64,000 bases of DNA from Himantopus leucocephalus (taxonomy: Eukaryota; Chordata; Aves; Charadriiformes; Recurvirostridae): positions 16,069,932 through 16,133,931 of the forward strand of contig RSEF01000005.1 of assembly GCA_003993805.1 (NCBI GenBank). Reading direction: 5' to 3'. The notes beneath the pieces were generated by a model. That model saw only the letters and a program-made list of their open reading frames with translations. It ran no database searches and was not told where the DNA came from. A program made the position numbers and the translations under genes. The first letter of the stretch is position 1. Each line of letters opens with the position of its first letter. This document shows, piece by piece, positions 38,501 through 48,431 of the stretch.

Positions 38501-41500
38501 ACCACAGGGACAGGCAGCTCTGGCCAGGGGCAGGGGCTTGTTCAGGAGGCCCAAAAATGAGCAAAGTTTTGCTGTGGGGAGAGAGGAGAAAAGAGGGACA
38601 GTGCCCTTTTAAAGGTGCTGGAAGGGCTGTGCTGTGATGTCACGCCAGGGAAGGAATTTTGTTTAAAGGAAAAATAACTGCAAGAAGAAAGAAAGAGGAA
38701 TTGCAGTTAAAATGCCGCCAGGCGCCTGCCTACCGCGGGCAGGAGGGAGCCAGCCAGGCGTCCTTACCCGGGGCAGGCGAGGGGGGAGAGGGACCACGAT
38801 GCGGATGCCGGAGGGGGGTTGGAGACAGAAAGGAGGGAGAGAGAAATTATATACAGGGAGTAGAAGGAAATGAAAGAGAAAAATGCCAAGAATGTGAGCC
38901 CGGGAGCTGGGCTGGCTCCGCTGAGCCGAGGCCGGGCTCTGCAGAGCCTGCTGGGGTGGGCAGGAACTGGCCACTGGAGAGCCAAGGCCAAAATCCTAGT
39001 GTGGTCTCCTGAGGAGCCAATGTCAGGCAGCGAAATTGATGGTTTCCTTTCCTCCTCGGCTCCTCGGAGGGTTTTGTTCATCTTTTGGAGCTGTGTTTTC
39101 TGCCATCCCCACGATGTGGCCAGAAGATGCTCATAGGCAACAGAGCAGGGTCAAGTGCAGAGGCTGTGCATGGACAATGCTTCTCTTCTCCAGCACGTTG
39201 CAAAGGAGATGCTCCACATGCACTGATGTGTGGAAGGACTCTTTTATCTCCATGTTTTCTCCTTCCGTTTAATTATGGGTCTTCCCTGTGCAGACCAGGC
39301 ACTGACACCCAGCAGCTCGGGCAGATGTTCCCTCATTTTGTATAAGCAGCCTGCCCCCAGTTGTACAGGTGATACCTAAGCTGATGGGATGGGAAAAGAG
39401 ACAGGGGTCAGATGAGCCATCAATTTGGTGTCAGCACCGCACACAGGTGAAGCTGGCCATAGCCCTGGGATGGAAGGAATGGAGGTTGGTGTGGATGCAG
39501 CAGTACGCACCCAGCAAGCCAGTTCCTTGATGGATGGCCTGTGGGTCGAACCTCAGCCCCTCGTTGCAATTTTTCATCTGACCCTATTTACCTAGAGACT
39601 CCTTTATGCCATTGCATTTTACTGAGTCAGAAATATGGGCTCTGATGGTGGCCATTGAGTGCCCAAAGTAGAAAAGTCACACAAAACAAGTCCAGGTTCA
39701 CTGCAGTGTCAGAAAGAGGGAAGAGATGGCTCCCCTCACCACCTGCCTATGTCCCAACACAAGAGCATACGTCCACAGTGAAGAACTATGAACACCTAGC
39801 AAATCTGTGAGAACTCCCGATGCATTTCTGAGGAGTGTGGGAGCAAAGACATGGGTTAACATAGGGTGCTATCAATGACTCACCTCACTCTGTTGGTGAG
39901 ATACCTCCTCTCTCCCTCAGTTGATACTTTCAAAGCTTTCAGCCAGCGTTTTCACTGATTTTCTTTCTTGTGTTTTCCTATTGCTCTCATACTGGGGTTC
40001 TTGAATTTTCCCCTCTGGGACCCTCTTCCAGGTGTCTTTGGCCTTGCTTGCTTTTACTTGGACCAAAGTAAACCTGCTGAGGTTCAAGCCTGTGTCATGT
40101 AAATTGACACAACCTTCTCAGCTGGTCTCTGCTGTGCTGCCATCAACTAGGCCAAGGCAGCAGTGGGAGAACCACAGGAGAAAACACTGGGATGGGAAAA
40201 GGCAGGTAGTGCATGGCAAGGTGTATCTTCAGCACTTGGTGCTGGCTGAACTCAGCCAATCATTCAATCGCTTCTTTCCTACCAGGACTTGATGACACAG
40301 AACGGGATAAGCTACGTCCTCAACGCCAGCAACTCCTGTCCCAAGCCAGACTTCATCTGTGATAGTCACTTCATGCGCATTCCTGTCAATGACAACTACT
40401 GTGAGAAGCTGCTTCCATGGCTGGACAAGTCCATTGAATTCATTGGTGAGCTTTAGTTACAAATGGTTACAGACCCTCCGGTTCTCAGCCTTCAAAACCT
40501 GTCCTCCATGGTCTTACTCCCAGCAACCCTTGTTCTTTCACACAAAGGGGTTGAGGGTTAGGCAGGGAGGCTAGAGTCATTTTGCTCACCATCGCAGACC
40601 GCATTGATGCTTTTGTCTCTGTTTCCTCTACCATGCTCCAGACAAGGCCAAGGTGTCCAGCTGCCAGGTGATTGTGCACTGCTTGGCTGGGATCTCCCGG
40701 TCGGCCACCATTGCCATCGCCTACATCATGAAGACCATGGGTATGTCGTCAGATGATGCTTACAGGTGAGTTTTCCCCGGAGGGCATGAAGGGGTTACGC
40801 CATTGTGCTTCATTCCAGGGAAGGAAAGCAGGCTGAGCCCAGAAGGAGAGGGTGGGAGCTCCTTGAACCTCTCTCTTGCCTTGGCTGAGTCCTGGTGAAA
40901 CCAAACCAAACCTCCCTTCATAAAGTGCATGCAACAAGGAATGGTTGGGTGCGGTAAAATGGAGGGGGGAGGCAGTCCCAGCTCTACCCCTGGGGCATCC
41001 CGAGGCCACGTGGTTCCCCAGGATCCCTTTCTTCAGAGGGTCTGATCAGAAGGTCCTGAATAATGCCTCTTCTCCCCAAAGAGGCTGAGAGAGTAAGGGT
41101 GACCCACTGAAGGACCAAGCACCAACTGGGGCTGTCTGTGCCTCTCGGCAGGTTTGTTAAGGACCGTCGCCCATCCATCTCACCCAACTTCAACTTCCTG
41201 GGCCAGCTCCTGGAGTACGAGAGGAGCCTGAAGCTCCTCAAGGCCCTGAAGTCAAAGGGTGACCGGGGCGAGGGGGACACCCAGCAGGACCCAGCAGAGG
41301 CGGCTGAGGGCAACCGGCACCCCCCACCACCTACCTCAGAGAAGGCCGAGGAGGTGCCAAGAGGCTCCAGCTCGGCATCTCCCCACAGCGACCCTGAGCG
41401 GCAAGGTGGGACCACAAAGGTCCTGTCGCCCACCGCCCTGCAGCAGGGGCTCAACGGCTTGCACCTCTCCTCCGAACGCATTCAGGACACCAACCGCCTG

Positions 41501-42244
41501 AAACGCTCCTTCTCCCTGGACATCAAGTCCGCCTACTCCCCCGGCCTGCGGCAGGAGCCCCCTGGACCCCCTGGCCCCGGGGATGCCCCCAAACTCTGCA
41601 AGCTAGACAGCCCCTCAGGCCCTGGCGGTCTCAGCCCCTTCTCCCCAGGGGCGGACAGCCCTGACCGGCCGAGTGGGCCTGACCTCCTGCTGGAGGCCAA
41701 GGTGAGGCAGCGACGGAAGCACCGGCACCAGGCGGGCTCGCCGGCACATGGGCTCAGCCTCAATGTTGGCGGGGCCTGCGCCGCACGCAAGAGCCCCGGC
41801 GCCGAGGACGGGCTGCCACCGCGGCTCGGCCAGCCGGCTGCCGCTCCTGGTGCTGCCACCACCACCACCTGGAGTGGGGTGCACCTGGAGTCCCCCAGCA
41901 CCCCCTCCGGCGAGGCCGGCTGGTACTTCGGCACGGACTCCGGCGGCGCTGGCGGTAGCAGCGGGAGCCTGTTTGCTGGCGCCAGCCCGTATCCACCACC
42001 GTTCGGCTGCGGCGGGGTGGCGGGCGGCTGTGAGATCAGACTGAGGGACAAGGCACGGGCCGAGCCGCGGGACGGGCGGCACAGCTGGCACGAGGAGGCC
42101 GGCGCCGAGAAGCAGTTCAAGCGGAGGAGCTGCCAGATGGAGTTCGAGGAGACCATGTCCGAGGGCAGGGCCCGGGAAGAGCTGGGCAAAATCGGCAAAC
42201 AGTCCAGCTTTTCGGGCAGCATGGAGATCATCGAGGTGTCCTGA
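14322..42244 (+). CDS. DUSP8: DUSP8, dual-specificity MAP-kinase phosphatase (six coding exons)
   Basis: The joined exons are 14322-14552, 20975-21113, 37875-38041, 40286-40445, 40642-40765 and 41152-42244. They give 1914 nt, or 637 residues plus TGA. All five introns are GT-AG and the phases agree (0,1,0,1,2). DUSP8 removes phosphate from threonine and tyrosine in the activation loop of MAP kinases, mainly JNK and p38. Residues 1-135 form the inactive rhodanese-like docking domain with the basic kinase-interaction motif at 53-61 (KLVKRRLQQ). Residues about 160-302 form the phosphatase domain, with general acid Asp215 and the signature HCLAGISRS, in which Cys246 is the nucleophile and Arg252 binds phosphate. 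The tail holds KRSFSLDIKS near 391, a basic stretch at 457-467 that could be a nuclear signal, and the conserved KQFKRRSCQMEF and FSGSMEIIEVS blocks. The length is close to human DUSP8 (about 625 residues). The paralogue DUSP16 is the only serious alternative, but the start MAGDRLPRKVMD and the VVVYDQSTRD region fit DUSP8. Confidence 0.97.
15438..15474 (+). repeat. Poly-G tract with a 3-base gap
   Basis: A run of G from 15438 to 15474 is interrupted only by NNN at 15452-15454. The true length is unknown. Such tracts form G-quadruplexes and stop sequencing polymerases, which explains the ambiguous bases. Confidence 0.9.
15747..15771 (+). repeat. Second poly-G tract with one ambiguous base
   Basis: G runs from 15747 to 15771 with a single N at 15755, about 300 bases after the first tract and inside the same CpG island. 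Confidence 0.9.
17905..18015 (-). mobile_element. Possible MIR-like SINE remnant
   Basis: A GGGATAATAAGAATAGCTCA stretch, then CATCATCATCCCTGCTTGGC, an AGCTGGGAAGAGGCGGAGCA block and ACCCAGACTGC, follows the order of a reverse-complemented MIR: poly-TAA, then 'atccccattttacagatgag', then 'cagagccgggatt...cccagactg'. The match is weak and could be chance. Confidence 0.3.
20975..21113 (+). CDS. DUSP8: DUSP8 coding exon 2 (residues 78-124)
   Basis: This 139-nt exon carries the second part of the rhodanese-like domain, including DVVVYDQSTRD and AADSFLSILLGKLDSCF. It enters in phase 0 after CCCTGCAG and leaves in phase 1 at ACAG|GTAGGA, splitting the codon of Gly124. Confidence 0.96.
24083..24854. 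other. Assembly gap of 772 N
   Basis: The unknown bases begin directly after a poly-C run (24073-24082), which suggests that a long C/G homopolymer or a GC-rich structure stopped the assembly. Open frames spanning the gap have no meaning. Confidence 0.99.
29195..29275 (+). mobile_element. MIR-like SINE fragment, forward orientation
   Basis: TTATTTAAGCTTTTGTGCCT, followed by CAGTTTCCCCCTTGGGAAAC and GGAGATCATGG, closely follows the MIR core wording 'ttaacctctctgtgcctcagtttcctcatctgtaaaatggggat'. Only the core and a little flank are visible. Such ancient SINEs predate the amniote radiation and survive sparsely in bird genomes. Confidence 0.55.
29731..29763 (+). repeat. Three perfect tandem copies of an 11-bp unit
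   Basis: The unit GCTATGAGCGC occurs three times head to tail (29731-29741, 29742-29752, 29753-29763). Each copy contains an ATG. With the next copy it forms ATG-AGC-GCG-CTA-TGA, so each mini-ORF stops on a TGA that overlaps the following ATG. Confidence 0.9.
30076..30193 (+). CDS. Candidate alternative first coding exon of DUSP8 (unproven)
   Basis: An ATG at 30076 opens a frame beginning MPVDVMIAPSEDQFW and continuing with a basic, methionine-rich stretch (KLKIRVRRMK, then ESRDMR). It reaches a possible donor at 30193/30194 after 118 nt, that is in phase 1. DUSP8 exon 3 also enters in phase 1, so splicing would restore the same Gly codon and continue with GFATFSSCF. The result would be about 553 residues without the kinase-docking motif. 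An acceptor at 29933 and an open frame from 29935 mean it could also be part of an internal exon. Against it: the donor GTTTGT is weak, the first ATG has T at -3 (a second in-frame ATG at 30091 has G), and a stronger donor at 30516 is out of phase. I do not recognise the peptide. Confidence 0.3.
30532..30569. repeat. 19-bp tandem duplication at the island edge
   Basis: Two adjacent copies of AGCAGGCAGGGGCATCTGG are present, identical except for the last base. They lie directly after the strong donor-like site at 30515/30516. Confidence 0.85.
37875..38041 (+). CDS. DUSP8: DUSP8 coding exon 3 (residues 124-179)
   Basis: This exon enters in phase 1 after TTCTCCGCAG, completing Gly124. It encodes the end of the rhodanese-like domain (GFATFSSCFPGLCEGKPA), the linker PCLPVANVGPTRI and the start of the phosphatase domain (LPHLYLGSQKDVLNK). 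It leaves in phase 0 at AAG|GTATGA. Confidence 0.97.
38042..40285 (+). other. DUSP8 intron after coding exon 3 (2.2 kb)
   Basis: The intron is bounded by GTATGA and CTTCTTTCCTACCAG. It contains a purine-rich patch around 38660-38890 and otherwise ordinary non-coding sequence. No gene or named repeat is seen. Confidence 0.9.
40286..40445 (+). CDS. DUSP8: DUSP8 coding exon 4 (residues 180-233)
   Basis: This exon encodes DLMTQNGISYVLNAS and the general-acid loop RIPVNDNYCE, in which Asp215 is expected to protonate the leaving group. KLLPWLDKSIEFI follows. Phase 0 in, phase 1 out at ATTG|GTGAGC. Confidence 0.97.
40642..40765 (+). CDS. DUSP8: DUSP8 coding exon 5 (residues 233-274), catalytic loop
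   Basis: This exon carries the signature motif VHCLAGISRSATIAIAYIMK, with nucleophile Cys246 and phosphate-binding Arg252 in the HCX5R loop. The catalytic residues are intact. It follows a short 196-bp intron and leaves in phase 2 at TACAG|GTGAGT, splitting Arg274. Confidence 0.97.
40766..41151 (+). other. DUSP8 intron after coding exon 5 (386 bp)
   Basis: A short intron with donor GTGAGT and acceptor CCTCTCGGCAG. It contains no other feature. Confidence 0.9.
41152..42244 (+). CDS. DUSP8: DUSP8 coding exon 6 (residues 274-637), C-terminal tail
   Basis: This exon finishes the phosphatase domain (RFVKDRRPSISPNFNFLGQL, then LEYERSLKLL) and encodes the whole tail up to TGA at 42242. The tail is rich in Pro, Gly and Ser. 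It keeps LNGLHLSSERIQDTNRLKRS followed by FSLDIKS, a basic cluster KVRQRRKHRH near residue 457, and the terminal WHEE, KQFKRRSCQMEF, REELGKIGKQSSFSG and MEIIEVS blocks that DUSP16 shares. Gly/Ser content near 530-560 is only moderate. Mammalian DUSP8 is known for longer simple-repeat stretches in this region. Confidence 0.97.
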
Positions 42245-42329
42245 CACCCACCCAGGGTGCCTGGAGAGCGGGGACAGGGATGGGGTGGGGGGATATTTAA
42301 ACTTGGGGGGGGGGGACAGGGGAGGGGGC

Positions 42330-42350
42330 GGGGGGGGGGGGGGGGNNNNN

Positions 42351-42392
<42 letters not shown>
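42330..42392 (+). repeat. Long poly-G tract 86 bases after the DUSP8 stop codon
   Basis: G runs from 42330 to 42392 with five Ns at 42346-42350, preceded by further G-rich sequence from 42305. The true length is unknown. In RNA this strand would form stable G-quadruplexes at the start of the 3' UTR. Confidence 0.92.
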
Positions 42393-42393
<1 letters not shown>

Positions 42394-42751
42394 GGAGTAT
42401 TTATACCTGCGCGTGCATTTTCGGGAGCGCACACGCTGAAACCGAAGCGAAGGCGGATGAGTCTTTCCAGAGTCGGGAAACATAATGGCGGATGCTTAGT
42501 GTCCATCCTGCACCCACCCCGGTCCTTCCCCCACCATCCCCAGGGGTCCCAGCCCTCAGACACCCGTGCTCGAAATTTGGGCATAAAATTCGAGCGGGAA
42601 GGGGCAGGGGTCGCAATTTTGGCTGCGGGGATGGGGCACAGCGCCTGTGGGGGGGACCACGGCTGCCCCTTCCCTGCACCCTGGTGCACTAAGCATGCTC
42701 CCTCGTGTTTCTCTGGCTAAGTATGCTAAAAATGCTGCCCTGGAGCAGCCC

Positions 42752-42900
42752 TATACATATATAAATATATATTATATATAATATAAAGAAAAAAAAACCC
42801 GAAAACACACACACAAAGGAAAAGGTAAATGGTTTTACTGCGATTTTTATTGAGACGTAAATAATATTTCAATTTTTTTGTTTTGTTTTTAATTTATTGA
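42752..42900 (+). promoter_or_regulatory. AT-rich block in the DUSP8 3' UTR
   Basis: ATACATATATAAATATATAT and a following TATATAATATAAAG run, then GTAAATAATATTT and a T-rich tail, stand out from the GC-rich surroundings. AU-rich stretches near the stop codon usually bind mRNA stability factors, which fits a stress-induced phosphatase. The role is inferred. Confidence 0.4.
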
Positions 42901-45900
42901 AGCTGTTCATTCTGGCAATGATTTGCAGACAATGTGGGGCGGTACTTTCAGCTCTATTTTTACTGTGTATGGTATTTAAATCTGAAATACGAGTTTCTAA
43001 GCAATACCTGAGGCCTGTGGCTCCTTCTATAGTTCATGTCGACGACAAAGATTTTCCCCAACTTCCCTCTGGGCACAGCGACAAGGGGACAAGAGACTCT
43101 TCTGGGCACTTTTTCTAGAAACGAACAAGCGAACGAGCGAACCATAAAACCTTCTTACAACGCAAACTGAGCCAGAAAACTCTCTTCTGGAAGCTGCTGC
43201 TGCTTCTTCACCCCTTGGTCTCTGTTTGCTTTTCCTCATCCTCATCCCAGCCATTGTCCCCCATCCTGGCCATCACCCCATCCTAGCTGTGTCCCCTACC
43301 CCTCCCCTGGGCTGGCCATCCTCACGAGAGGGCAAGGAGGGAGTTACCCAAAATGGAGGGAAGGGTGCTGGGTGTCACCTCCAGCTGCACGGAGAAGGGG
43401 AAGGCATCGGAGGCTGCCACAGCAGAGGCGGGGAGGGGAGGCTGGTGGTAGTTGGGATTTCTTGTTGGGGGTGTCTTGCCTGCCTGCCCCAGGCCCTCGG
43501 CTCCCCCTCACCTCAGCCACCTTGCGTGGGCAGTATGGGCACCATTTTCCCTTTGGGGGCGGTGGTTTTTCAGGCTTCCCCCATCTTTCACTTCACATCT
43601 GAGAAACTTGTGCAGTGTTTGCAGGTGCCAGGACTCTCCTGGCCCTGTTCCCCTCTGGGCCAGCTCCCTTCCTTTCAGCAGGTGATAAGCCGGCCAGAAA
43701 CAACGCTCTGCAAGCACACAGGGGGCACAATCGCCTTTTTTTTTCAGAGGCGTTTGGCTGCTTCCCCCTGTCCTGGTGGGGAGCCAAGCTCTTGCCCTCA
43801 AACCCCAACATCAGGCTTGCTGAGAAGCTGCTTTCTGGAGCTGTAGGCACTAAACTGCTGCCGCTGCAAAGCACAACTCTGCCTGCGGCTGTCTTTGCTT
43901 TCTCCCTTTTCTTGCGCTAGTTTGCAAAGCTAATACCTCAGGGGTCTCTGTTCGTGCATGTGTGTGTCCTGTGTCATCCTTGGAGTGATGTTTTTTTCTT
44001 TTCTGGGTCCACACGGTTTCTCTCCCTTTCCCTTGTTCCTCCTCTTGTCGTTCGTTTCTATCTTTAAAACAAAATGCACGTGACAAAACCAAATGATCTC
44101 AGGTTTAAAACTGAACACAAAGCAGAGGCGTGAGGAGCTGCAATCATGTGAGGAGGGGCTGCTCACTTCAGCTGGTTGCTTCCCCAACCACCTCTGTGTC
44201 CGCAGTCGAGGCGAGTCTCCCTGGAGGCTCCTCACTCTCTTCAGGCCGGCTTTAGTTTTTCTGGTTTTCCATGGGGCCATTTGGTGAGATGCTGGGGACC
44301 TCCACGTCCTCCTGCCTGGTTCCCTGAGGCGTGGCAGGGAGGGACCGGGGTGGCTAGAGAGCCAGGGACCACCTGCCTCTCTCCCCACATCACTTTTGAT
44401 GAGGGTGAGAGATCTCGTAGTCACCCCTCAAAAGCCCACTGCAACCTATCATTGCCTCCAGCAACCACCTCAAACCAACTCACTGTTGCCAACCTGAACA
44501 TTTCTCCCTTCTGGCTATGAAAGGACAATGACACTATTTTCTAAGCTCCCTTTTTAGATTCCAGTAAGCATTTGGGTCCATCCCATGAGCTGGGCAGCTA
44601 TTCAGGAGCTGCACTTGCAGCAGGGTCACCTAAGTGGGCATTGTCAAATCTAAGGATGGAGGGAAAAAGGCTCCGTCCTCCCTCTGGTAAGCCCCATGAG
44701 CCCAGGATTAGTGTTGCCTGCCTTCTGCCCAAGCAGGGCTACTGGTCCCCCTTCCCCTCCTGCTGCCCTTGGCAGTGACATCTCTTCCCAGGCATGCTAG
44801 GGGTCATTGCCTGCTGATCTCTGCTCCATATCACTCAGTTCCTGCCCATCCTGTAAGTCCTGCGGGGTTAGTGCCAGCACGGAGCAACTGAGCTCAGGTC
44901 AGGCAAGTTGCTGGCAGGAGCTGGTTAGGTGTAGCTTTGGGCAATGGAGAGGGGGCTAGATGACTTCCCAAGGGATTTAATAAAAAGAGGGCAACAAGTC
45001 AGCAGAGCCAGGTGGGGAGATGAGATAAGGTGCTAGCGAGCTCTCGTGTAACTCATCCTGTTAGCTGACACAGTGCAGTATGGGATCAAAAAAAAAAAGC
45101 AGCTGGAGTAAGTCAGGAAGGAGAGGGTGCGTGTTGTAAATGAGACTCTAAATGTCTACAAAGAGGCAGATACGTGGTTTGCTTTTTGTGATCTCCACTC
45201 TGCCATCCCCTGGATGCTCCTCAGCCATTTTTGTGGCTTTAATACTCTGGACTCCTCTCTCTGAGACCAGAGCAAAGACAAGTAGATTTTAAGGTTAGTA
45301 GATCATAACTGCCAAGGGACGTTCATGATCCAGGTCTGCAGCCTTATTTTAATGTACTTTGCATTCATCCTTCCCCTTTACATTGGGCATGTGCACTAGA
45401 AGCCCTTTCATGCAATATTTTAAGGCTTCATCCAGAAAATATGCCTTGATGGAGCAGCTCTGCCTGAATGTCTTCTTCCAGTGCTGGCCCAAAGCCATCA
45501 GGGTCACCAAGTGGCTTGCAATTAACTTAAATGATTTTTTTAAGTCAGACTGTCTAATAAACCACTTTGTCCATGAATATGAGAGATGTGAGTTATCACA
45601 AGGATGGATGTGCAGGCTGGTAGCCCTCCTCATCATCTGTCAGCCAAGTCTTTTTATGGGCTCTCACAGCCAGACAACCCAACCCAAAGCCTCACTGAAA
45701 CCAAAATCATCTTTCCATGCCAATCTGATGAAGGTACATTTATTAGTAGGGACCCACAGTGGCAGAAGTGTGAGCAGAGGAGATAAAGTGTCTCTCCTTT
45801 CAAGGGATGAACCAACAAAGCTGTTCAGTGCCCAATGGTCACAGCAGCAGCAATGGCTGAGCTTTCCACCACACAAGGGACAGAACAAACCACAGCTCTC

Positions 45901-46291
45901 CTTCAGGCTAGAAGGGACATTGCACCCTTCCCTCCAGCCCCAGCCTGTCCCCAGGCCTGAGCCCCCAGCTGCCTCCTTCCCAGCAGCCTTTCAGGGGGCT
46001 GAGCAAAGCTGGCAGGAGGGCAGTGATCAGGTTGGCAACACTGAGCCCAGACGCTTAGGTCAGAGCAGGCTCGTCCCCAACCTTGGCAGCAGCATCCCCA
46101 GCCCCTGCTGCCTTCCCGGCCCTTCTCTTTGTCTGCTTGTTTCTTTGGACGTCCATCCCCATTACATTTGCCCCTTAGGAGACAATGCCCCCCAGAACCC
46201 CCTCCTGCTGTCCCCTTCCCTCTCCCATCCTTAATACTAATGATAATAAGCTATCAGTGTTGTCATTGCAATCTATGAATAATAGATTTGA

Positions 46292-46331
46292 GTATTTATG
46301 ATTATTATTATTATGATTATTATGGTTATTA
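46292..46331 (+). repeat. ATT/ATG trinucleotide-rich simple repeat
   Basis: Repeated ATTATT and ATGATTATT units lie about 55 bases before the first poly(A) signal. Confidence 0.8.
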
Positions 46332-46387
46332 TTCTGTACTTTTTTGCTTCTTACTCTTTGTATGTTGCTCTTTGTTTCTCTGTTGTG

Positions 46388-46393
46388 AATAAA
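46388..46393 (+). promoter_or_regulatory. Candidate proximal poly(A) signal AATAAA
   Basis: AATAAA lies after a T-rich stretch (TTTGTATGTTGCTCTTTGTT). It could end a shorter DUSP8 mRNA with a 3' UTR of about 4.2 kb. Confidence 0.45.
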
Positions 46394-47798
46394 CGCAAGG
46401 CCCCATCATACCTTCTCTCTGCTCCCCGCAGCCTGGCTGGGGCTGCGCTAGGCACAGCTCCCTGCTCTCCCGAGCCCCAGGAGGCAAACCCTTGTCAGAG
46501 GAGCTGGAGGGTGGTGCTTCCTAAAGGGTATAAAGACACCCAAACACCGGTCAGACCCATGCTCGTAACTGTTCCCTTCCCTTTCTGCTGCTCCTCTCCC
46601 CTGTATAGGTACCTGCTCATGTTTGCAAGAGGCAGGACTAAATCAAAAAAGCTTAAGGCTTTTGTAACAGCTTTAAGGAGCGTTAGCCAGGCATCCAGCT
46701 CGTGGAATCAGCTCCCTCCAGGTTGGGAACCTCTCACCTTCTTCTTCTGGCTGTGCCTACAGGCTGCATCTTCACTTGCAGGGGCTTATTGCTCTCCCGT
46801 CGCAGCTGGTTTGCAAAGCTCCCCCTGCTCAGCCGAACCTGTGCACTGGTGCTCCGTTTTAGCCAGGTGCCCTGGGCTTTCTTGGCTTGAGCATCCTCCT
46901 CGTGCCGGTGAGCTACCCCCGGCCAGGGGCAGCACAGCATGGGGAGGACACGTAGCCGGTGTTAGAGCAAGCTCAGTGGCAGAGCAGCAAGGAGAGATGT
47001 GAGCGGCCCGCAGTACCTGGAGGAATTTCAGAAAGGGGTTGGGAATGGCTCCTGACATGGGACTGGATATGGCTTTTATCCAACACTGATAAATAGGGGT
47101 CTTGTAAGAGGGCAGAATTTGGTGCTGCTTTTTTGCACCCGTCACCTGGGCTTCTTGTACAACCTGGAGGTTTCCAGATGACCGTAAGGTGAAGGAGGAG
47201 ACATTAGGGGAAGGGAAGAGGAACCCCATCTACACCGTCGTACAAAACACTCTCTGTGCTGTGCCAGCCCCATTAAGAGTCATTTTAATTTGTGGGGTTT
47301 AACACCGCCCTTCTCCAAGCAGCCTGGGCACAGTTTCTTGTCTCTGTCGTGACTTTGCTTCGCTGTGGGTTGGGGTCCTTCTCATCATGCTGTGCTGAAC
47401 TCATTTCCGAGCTTGCTCTGAGACCGCATCAGAAAGCAGAGAGCTCAGGTCTCGCCCCTCTCTTGGGGGACCCTGGCAGACCCCTGTTGGGGTCCCGGTC
47501 CGGCGTCACCCTTCCTACCTCACCTGCCTTTGGGGCAGCCGTGGACAGGGAGGGAGCAAGCAGGTCCCAAAAGCACTGGGGCTGAGCCTCCTCAGCTCCT
47601 GCCCCTGTCCCTGCAGGATCAGGCCCTTCCTCAGCAAGCACAACACGGGGACGGGGTCTGCACCCACCCTGGCATACCTGGGGACTACCAAGCAGGGAAG
47701 AGAGGCTCTGGCCACAAGCCCTATCACGCTCCCTTCCTCGCTGCCAATTCGGCCAGCACCGGCGTCGGACCCGGGGAGACACCCTGCTCCTGCCTCGT

Positions 47799-47814
47799 CT
47801 TTATTTATTTATTA
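47799..47814 (+). promoter_or_regulatory. AU-rich element before the distal poly(A) site
   Basis: Overlapping ATTTA motifs (CTTTATTTATTTATTA) are present about 80 bases before the distal AATAAA. Such elements confer rapid decay on immediate-early mRNAs, a group to which several DUSP genes belong. Confidence 0.5.
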
Positions 47815-47892
47815 CCAGAGGCTGTAAACACCAGTGCTTTTCTACCCTCTACTTTCTTTTCCTTTCTTTTGTATTTTGGAACAACGTGTTGT

Positions 47893-47898
47893 AATAAA
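47893..47898 (+). promoter_or_regulatory. Probable distal poly(A) signal AATAAA
   Basis: AATAAA sits in TTGTAATAAATACCC, after a T-rich tract and before a GU-rich stretch (GGTGTTTTAACAGCTGGTGT). This is the layout of a strong cleavage site. I take it as the main end of the DUSP8 transcript. Confidence 0.55.
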
Positions 47899-48046
47899 TA
47901 CCCAAATAGGTGTTTTAACAGCTGGTGTCAGCCTTGGTTTTTGAGGGTCAGACCTTCTCAGGGTGGGGCTGGAGGGTCCTCTTTGGGGGTTTGGGGAGGG
48001 CGATGGAACTTCGGCTGCATTGATGGGGGCCAGAGCCAGTGGAGAG

Positions 48047-48082
48047 CTGGACACACAGCCAGACCTGGACACACAGCCAGAC
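48047..48082. repeat. 18-bp perfect tandem duplication
   Basis: CTGGACACACAGCCAGAC occurs twice, head to tail and without mismatch. Confidence 0.9.
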
Positions 48083-48398
48083 CGACATCTATGTATAGGG
48101 CCCTGTGGCTGGAAGCTGCAGCTGCACTAATTCAAAGGCAAGGGATTAGGGGCTAAAAATTAATTGGGGCATTCATGGGCCCGCGGACTGCAAACATCTA
48201 CTCTAGGGGTTTCTGATGGTCCGGTGTGTGGTTCATGACTCTGAACCTGTAGGCAGTCACCTGAGCAGCCCCTTCCTAGTGGAAAGGACTGGCCAGTTCC
48301 TGCTTCACATGGGTATATACAAGTGTAGGGGACGGTACAGATTGCTGAGCTAAAGAGCACAAAGACATAGAGTGTTTGCATTGAAATACATTATGTTA

Positions 48399-48431
48399 TT
48401 AATAATTATTATTATTATTAATTTTTTTTTT
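48399..48431. repeat. ATT microsatellite followed by poly-T
   Basis: AATAATTATTATTATTATTA runs into a stretch of T. It is a simple repeat and may be the tail of a lost retroposon. Confidence 0.8.

Larger units (their letters stand above)
42245..47915 (+). other. DUSP8: DUSP8 3' untranslated region (probable extent)
   Basis: The stop codon is followed by more than 5 kb without another gene. It includes a poly-G tract, an AT-rich block around 42755-42900 typical of regulated 3' UTRs, an AU-rich element at 47799 and two poly(A) signals (46388 and 47893). The end is placed about 17 bases after the distal signal, by analogy. How much is really transcribed is not visible from sequence. The 291-codon frame at 45359-46234 starts on TTG and has no recognisable domain, so I leave it as non-coding. 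Confidence 0.55.

Noticed and set aside
41533..42483. 316-codon minus-strand frame and overlapping 210-codon frame
   Set aside because: They are shadows of the GC-rich DUSP8 exon 6. The proline run is only the complement of the poly-G tract.
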